Below are positions 60,201 through 64,000 of a DNA stretch of 64,000 bases, one piece after another. Positions within the stretch are counted from its first letter, which is position 1. Each line of letters begins with the position of its first letter. The notes beneath the pieces are model-generated. The model saw only the letters and a program-made list of their open reading frames with translations. It searched no databases and was not told the DNA's origin. The translations under genes and the position numbers were made by a program. The stretch is from Arabidopsis thaliana (lineage: Eukaryota > Streptophyta > Magnoliopsida > Brassicales > Brassicaceae), in assembly GCF_000001735.4 (NCBI RefSeq), contig NC_003071.7:7991151-8055150 (forward strand). Direction: 5' to 3'.

Positions 60201-63200
60201 GAGGAGTAGGTGTCAAGGGATGGTTTGATTAGAGTTTTTTTTTTTCTAATACATATTTCTTTTTTCCGGATTTGGGCTTATGATTCTTTCAAATAACATT
60301 ATTGCCACTTAGCAAATCAAGACTAGTAGTAGATCTCAAATGACATATGTACATCACTTTCGTTAATATCTTAATAGTTAATATTGTTTCATATTGAAAA
60401 TACATGACTTTAACTTGACAATATCATTTTCTTTGTCAAATTCATGTGACAATAAGTAAGAGACCAAAAAAAAAAAAAAGAATAAACAACCTCCCAATAT
60501 TATTTGGACTATAAAATCATTTTATGTTTTTATAATTTGGTAACAATTGATAAATGGATCATTTTATGTTTTTATATATAAAATAGAAATCTTAACTAGA
60601 ATTGAAAATTTATAATGCGGATATATTGTTTACGTAGGAATTTTCTAAAATATGCAGCCTATAGTTCAATAACTTTTCAACTAAACCGCCGTAGTTTAAT
60701 TTATTCGATCTTTGTTGTAGATCTTACACTTTGTTGGCAATTTGGAACCAAAACTCACTTAATTACTAGAGCTCCTAAATAGTGTGTGTTTTGACATACA
60801 AACCCTTGATTATCTTAAGAAGCATAAACAAGTTAATTAGTTCATGTAAATTCTTATCAAAACAAAAAAAGTCTTATGAAACATATTCCATTTTTAAAAT
60901 GCTTCTTAAGGTATGGATATTAACACGTACGTAGTCTTTAAAACCAAAGCAATAATCAATATATAGGTCGCCTTTGAAAAACTAAAGGAAATACATGTAA
61001 TTATCATTTATAAATATGTAATGCGATAAAGCTTAATTTACGTGTGATGAGAGGATTAGAGGATGTCGTTATCACCATCATATGGATAAGTCTAAGCAAC
61101 AACCTAAAAGAGAAAACATAACTGACTTGTCTTTCAAAAGGTAGTTTACTTTTACTCTCATCTCTCGTATACTAATAATTTTACTCACTCTTTCAAATGT
61201 TTTCTTTAATCGGTTTTTAAACTCGAAACATATATGGTCTACGTTAATGTTAACGTTTATTTTGTTGTATAGCCAAAATGGAAACACATTTTAGGTTATT
61301 CAGAGTTTAAAATAATAAATACGAGGTAATCGTTTTTCTTTTTAGCAATGATCAACATATATTTTGAACATACGTATGCATATGTACATACTGTAAAAAT
61401 AACATTTCATAAATAAATAACAATATTCTGCATATAGAATCCATGTAAAACCGTGGTAAGTTATATTCAAAGAACAAAGTAACCTTCAAAATTTGGGTTT
61501 AATACATATACCTTAAAATTCAAACTACTCTACCCATTTTGAACAACTATTTTGTTTTGTTTTCTTAGAAAACGTTTTTACAAATGTTGACATACCCAGA
61601 TTATATCTTTACCCATTTTGAATAATTGTTTTTCCTGTTTTACATTCTGAATAATTTAGATATATATATGACTTAATGTTATATATATATATATATATAT
61701 ATATATAGATATATTAAAATAAAATATATAATTTTAATATAGAAAATATATATATTGTGGAAAAAATGGCTAATTGTTAGTGAACGAGACTTCAGTGAGA
61801 TCTACAGAAGAAGAATCTCAAAGATCCATGAAATTTAGGTCAAATCGGTTGAGATTTTAAAACTTAACTCTATGATACCATATTAGTGAACGAGAATTTG
61901 AAAAAAAAACGAAGAAGATGAAATTATTCTGTTATTCCTCTTAAAGATTCCGTTACAATGATACACTCTATTTGTATAATTAGAGTATTCGGTTAATCAT
62001 GGATAATCTAACGTTTGATTCCTGGTTTACATAACCAATTTATATATTCAAATGAGTTAAAGTTAAGCTTTAAAACGAAGAAAAAAAAATGCTTAAAACC
62101 ACGAAAATCAGTGTACGTACACCTTAATACACAAAAAAGTACATACATCAATCGATATTTTTTACTTTCTTTCATCGCTTCACGCCAATGAAACTATGAA
62201 AGAGCTTCTTTTCGGGTGATAAGGTAAGCACATGGAGTCTAATCACGTGTCAACATTCTACCAATTCGCAGGTAGGCCACCTCTCACATTCATACACGTC
62301 TTCTGATCTTCAGTTTCCAAACTTTCTTTCGACCAATCAGACTTTGGTAAGCAATAGCCGCCAAAATATTAATTTTTGTGATGAAATGTGTTTTATTCGA
62401 AATGTTTTTACTGGTTCAGCCACAAGCCAGCCACAAGCCACAACCACGTACACACTATTTTGACCAATTTGTTAACAGAAAATCGATCGTTTAATGTTTC
62501 TTTAAGCATTTATCTTCTCAAAATTTAAGATTCTTCTATATTCTGAGGATTAAAACTAGCGGAATGTAGTTAAATAGCAGAGCGTAGTTACTACTTACTA
62601 GCTAGTTAAGTAGCTGATTTTTATGATAATTAGCTGTTTAAATGGTTTAGAAGAAAAATGTTAAAAAGACATGAAGATTACATGACTTAAATATTTAAAC
62701 GCAAGATGACGTGTTAGTTAGTTATACATGAATGGCTAATTTTATCTATTACACCTAGAAAAATAAAATACTTTTATTTATCCATTAGAGAAAAAAATAA
62801 TCATCTTATCCCAAATAGGCAAATACTTATCAACAAATAACCGTTACTTTTATTTATTTATTATTATTAAGATACATGTATATATAACTAATATAACAAA
62901 AACATTGCGTCTGTGATGAGAATCTTTACCAAATTAATTGAATTTGGTTGGCTTATGAATCGGGAAAATTTTAAAGAAATGGTTAACGTATGTCTTTAGA
63001 GATTCCCTAAATGAGAAAGGAGACGAACGATAAAAGCATGTAAGTTTTAACTTTCAACATTTTGTCCTAATTGGGGTTATTCCGATAAGGACACGTGTCA
63101 ATGACCCAGACGACATATGGATAGCCCACATTTTTGTATGTCAGTAAGTGATGAAAGCGAGGTTCACAGAAATAAAAACAAATGAAAAAGACAATAGATA

Positions 63201-64000
63201 AGAAGATATTTGTTGTTTTAGCCTTTCAGGATACTTGAACCATGCATAAATGTAATAAAATTAAATTTATAAACTGAATATACACTTTAAGTGAAAGTAA
63301 ATAATATAAAACGATTATAATTTTGAACAAATATCCGAAGTCTATTCATTATTTTTTTCTTTTATAAAATAATACCGTTTACAAATAAAATTTATAATGA
63401 TTTGTTTGTCCGATGAAATGTGTAAACTACTAAACTCTATGGACGTTCATTGAGAAAAAAAAAATATAACGTTGAAGGTGATGGAGAAATGAAAAGTTCC
63501 TTTGAGTAGGAAACTCAGTTTTCTAGTACTTTGGTTTGCACTTTAATTTGTTACAAGTCTACATCAGAATAATCCAACAAAACTATAATATATACAAAAA
63601 TTTACACGAGTTCAAATAATTAAATACGCTGTTAACCAACGTATAGTATTAGTAATATACAATGTTTCTTGTATGAACGTAAATCAAAAGAGCCAAATGC
63701 TAAATCAGAAAGTTTTAAAAATTAAAAGTAAATAAAGATGAATGAAACCATGATTAGTTTCTTTTTCGTTTTTTTTTAAAACACATTAAAAGGTTCTTAC
63801 TTTTTGCACGCTTTAGTTGTTCTTTAGACACATTTGATTTCGCCTCTTCTATTTCGAGACATTTTCTTACTCGTTAAGCCATGATAAACCTATATGTGTA
63901 TATAGTATGTATATACACAAAACAAATAAACAATCGGCTACTGTTTACAACAAGTAAACCAAAATTTAGTTATTAAGCCATAATTAAATGTTTATCATAA
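60201..64000. other. Upstream region of HB21, no gene
   Basis: 3.8 kb of AT-rich intergenic DNA. Contains a (TA)n microsatellite (about 61681-61707), a copia-like remnant (61777-62013), and ACACGTGTC-type G-box/ABRE cores at about 62244 (ATCACGTGTC) and 63091 (GACACGTGTC). No coding potential seen. Confidence 0.5.
61777..62013 (-). mobile_element. Copia-like LTR and primer-binding-site remnant
   Basis: On the minus strand TGGTATCATAGAG (61880-61868) differs by an extra T from the initiator-tRNA-Met primer site TGGTATCAGAGC of plant copia elements. Upstream of it a ~130-bp LTR-like segment runs from CGTTAGATTATCC (62013) to TCTCGTTCACTAAT (61881). The phrase TCTCGTTCACTAA recurs at 61790-61778, about 105 bp further on, which could be the end of the second LTR of a collapsed or TRIM-type element. 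No coding domain. Confidence 0.5.

Overview
The window is nuclear plant DNA and matches Arabidopsis thaliana, short arm of chromosome 2. The evidence is AT-rich intergenic DNA, many short GT-AG introns, plant-only families (GASA, PERK, OVATE, HD-Zip I, DUF502/COV, PPR) and spliced proteins whose lengths fit Arabidopsis genes I recognise. From memory the order corresponds to roughly AT2G18410 to AT2G18550. Locus names are recognition, not a database result. The exon boundaries were built by hand from splice sites and reading phase, and all spliced CDSs below keep an open frame.

Layout. 0-6 kb: 3' part of ELP5 (+), a terminal-inverted-repeat element, a GASA peptide gene (+), and the long noncoding RNA gene GUT15 (-), whose 3' part carries a tRNA-like fold. 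6-16.7 kb: compact housekeeping block with SDH1-2 (-) and LCV3 (+) sharing a 518-bp divergent promoter, a mitochondrial-type J-domain protein (-) and the receptor kinase PERK4 (-). 17-20 kb: a tandem-repeat patch and a MITE whose end supplies the last codons and stop of the polyol transporter PLT3 (-). 20-29 kb: gene-free, full of repeat remnants. 29-33.3 kb: a C2H2 zinc-finger gene and, about 3 kb on, a decayed tandem copy with its promoter. Between them lie a 108-bp CT microsatellite and a CACTA-type transposon end. 35.8-36.9 kb: OFP7 (+). 37-39.6 kb: a degenerate repeat family that recurs at 54.5 kb.

40-44.2 kb: EMB2444/SF3b49-like splicing factor (-) and a PPR gene (-). 44.3-49.7 kb: transposon graveyard with a non-autonomous hAT element with perfect 8-bp target duplications, a palindrome, a UMAMIT/WAT1-like transporter pseudogene split by a Harbinger-like MITE, and a protein-kinase pseudogene. 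51.2-53.9 kb: a vicilin-like cupin with a very long Arg/Glu-rich region (-). 58.5-60.1 kb: HB21, an HD-Zip class I factor (-). 60-64 kb: intergenic with a copia-like LTR/primer-binding-site remnant.

There is no operon logic. The genes serve separate processes: tRNA modification by Elongator, respiratory complex II, splicing, wall/ABA signalling, sugar-alcohol transport and transcription. The best leads are the GUT15 tRNA-like module (already known in outline in Arabidopsis), the MITE-derived C-terminus of PLT3, the zinc-finger tandem duplication with a retroposon in one copy only, the MITE-split transporter pseudogene, and an unexplained ~103-bp hairpin at 35.4 kb. I found no CRISPR, prokaryotic-style system or viral gene.
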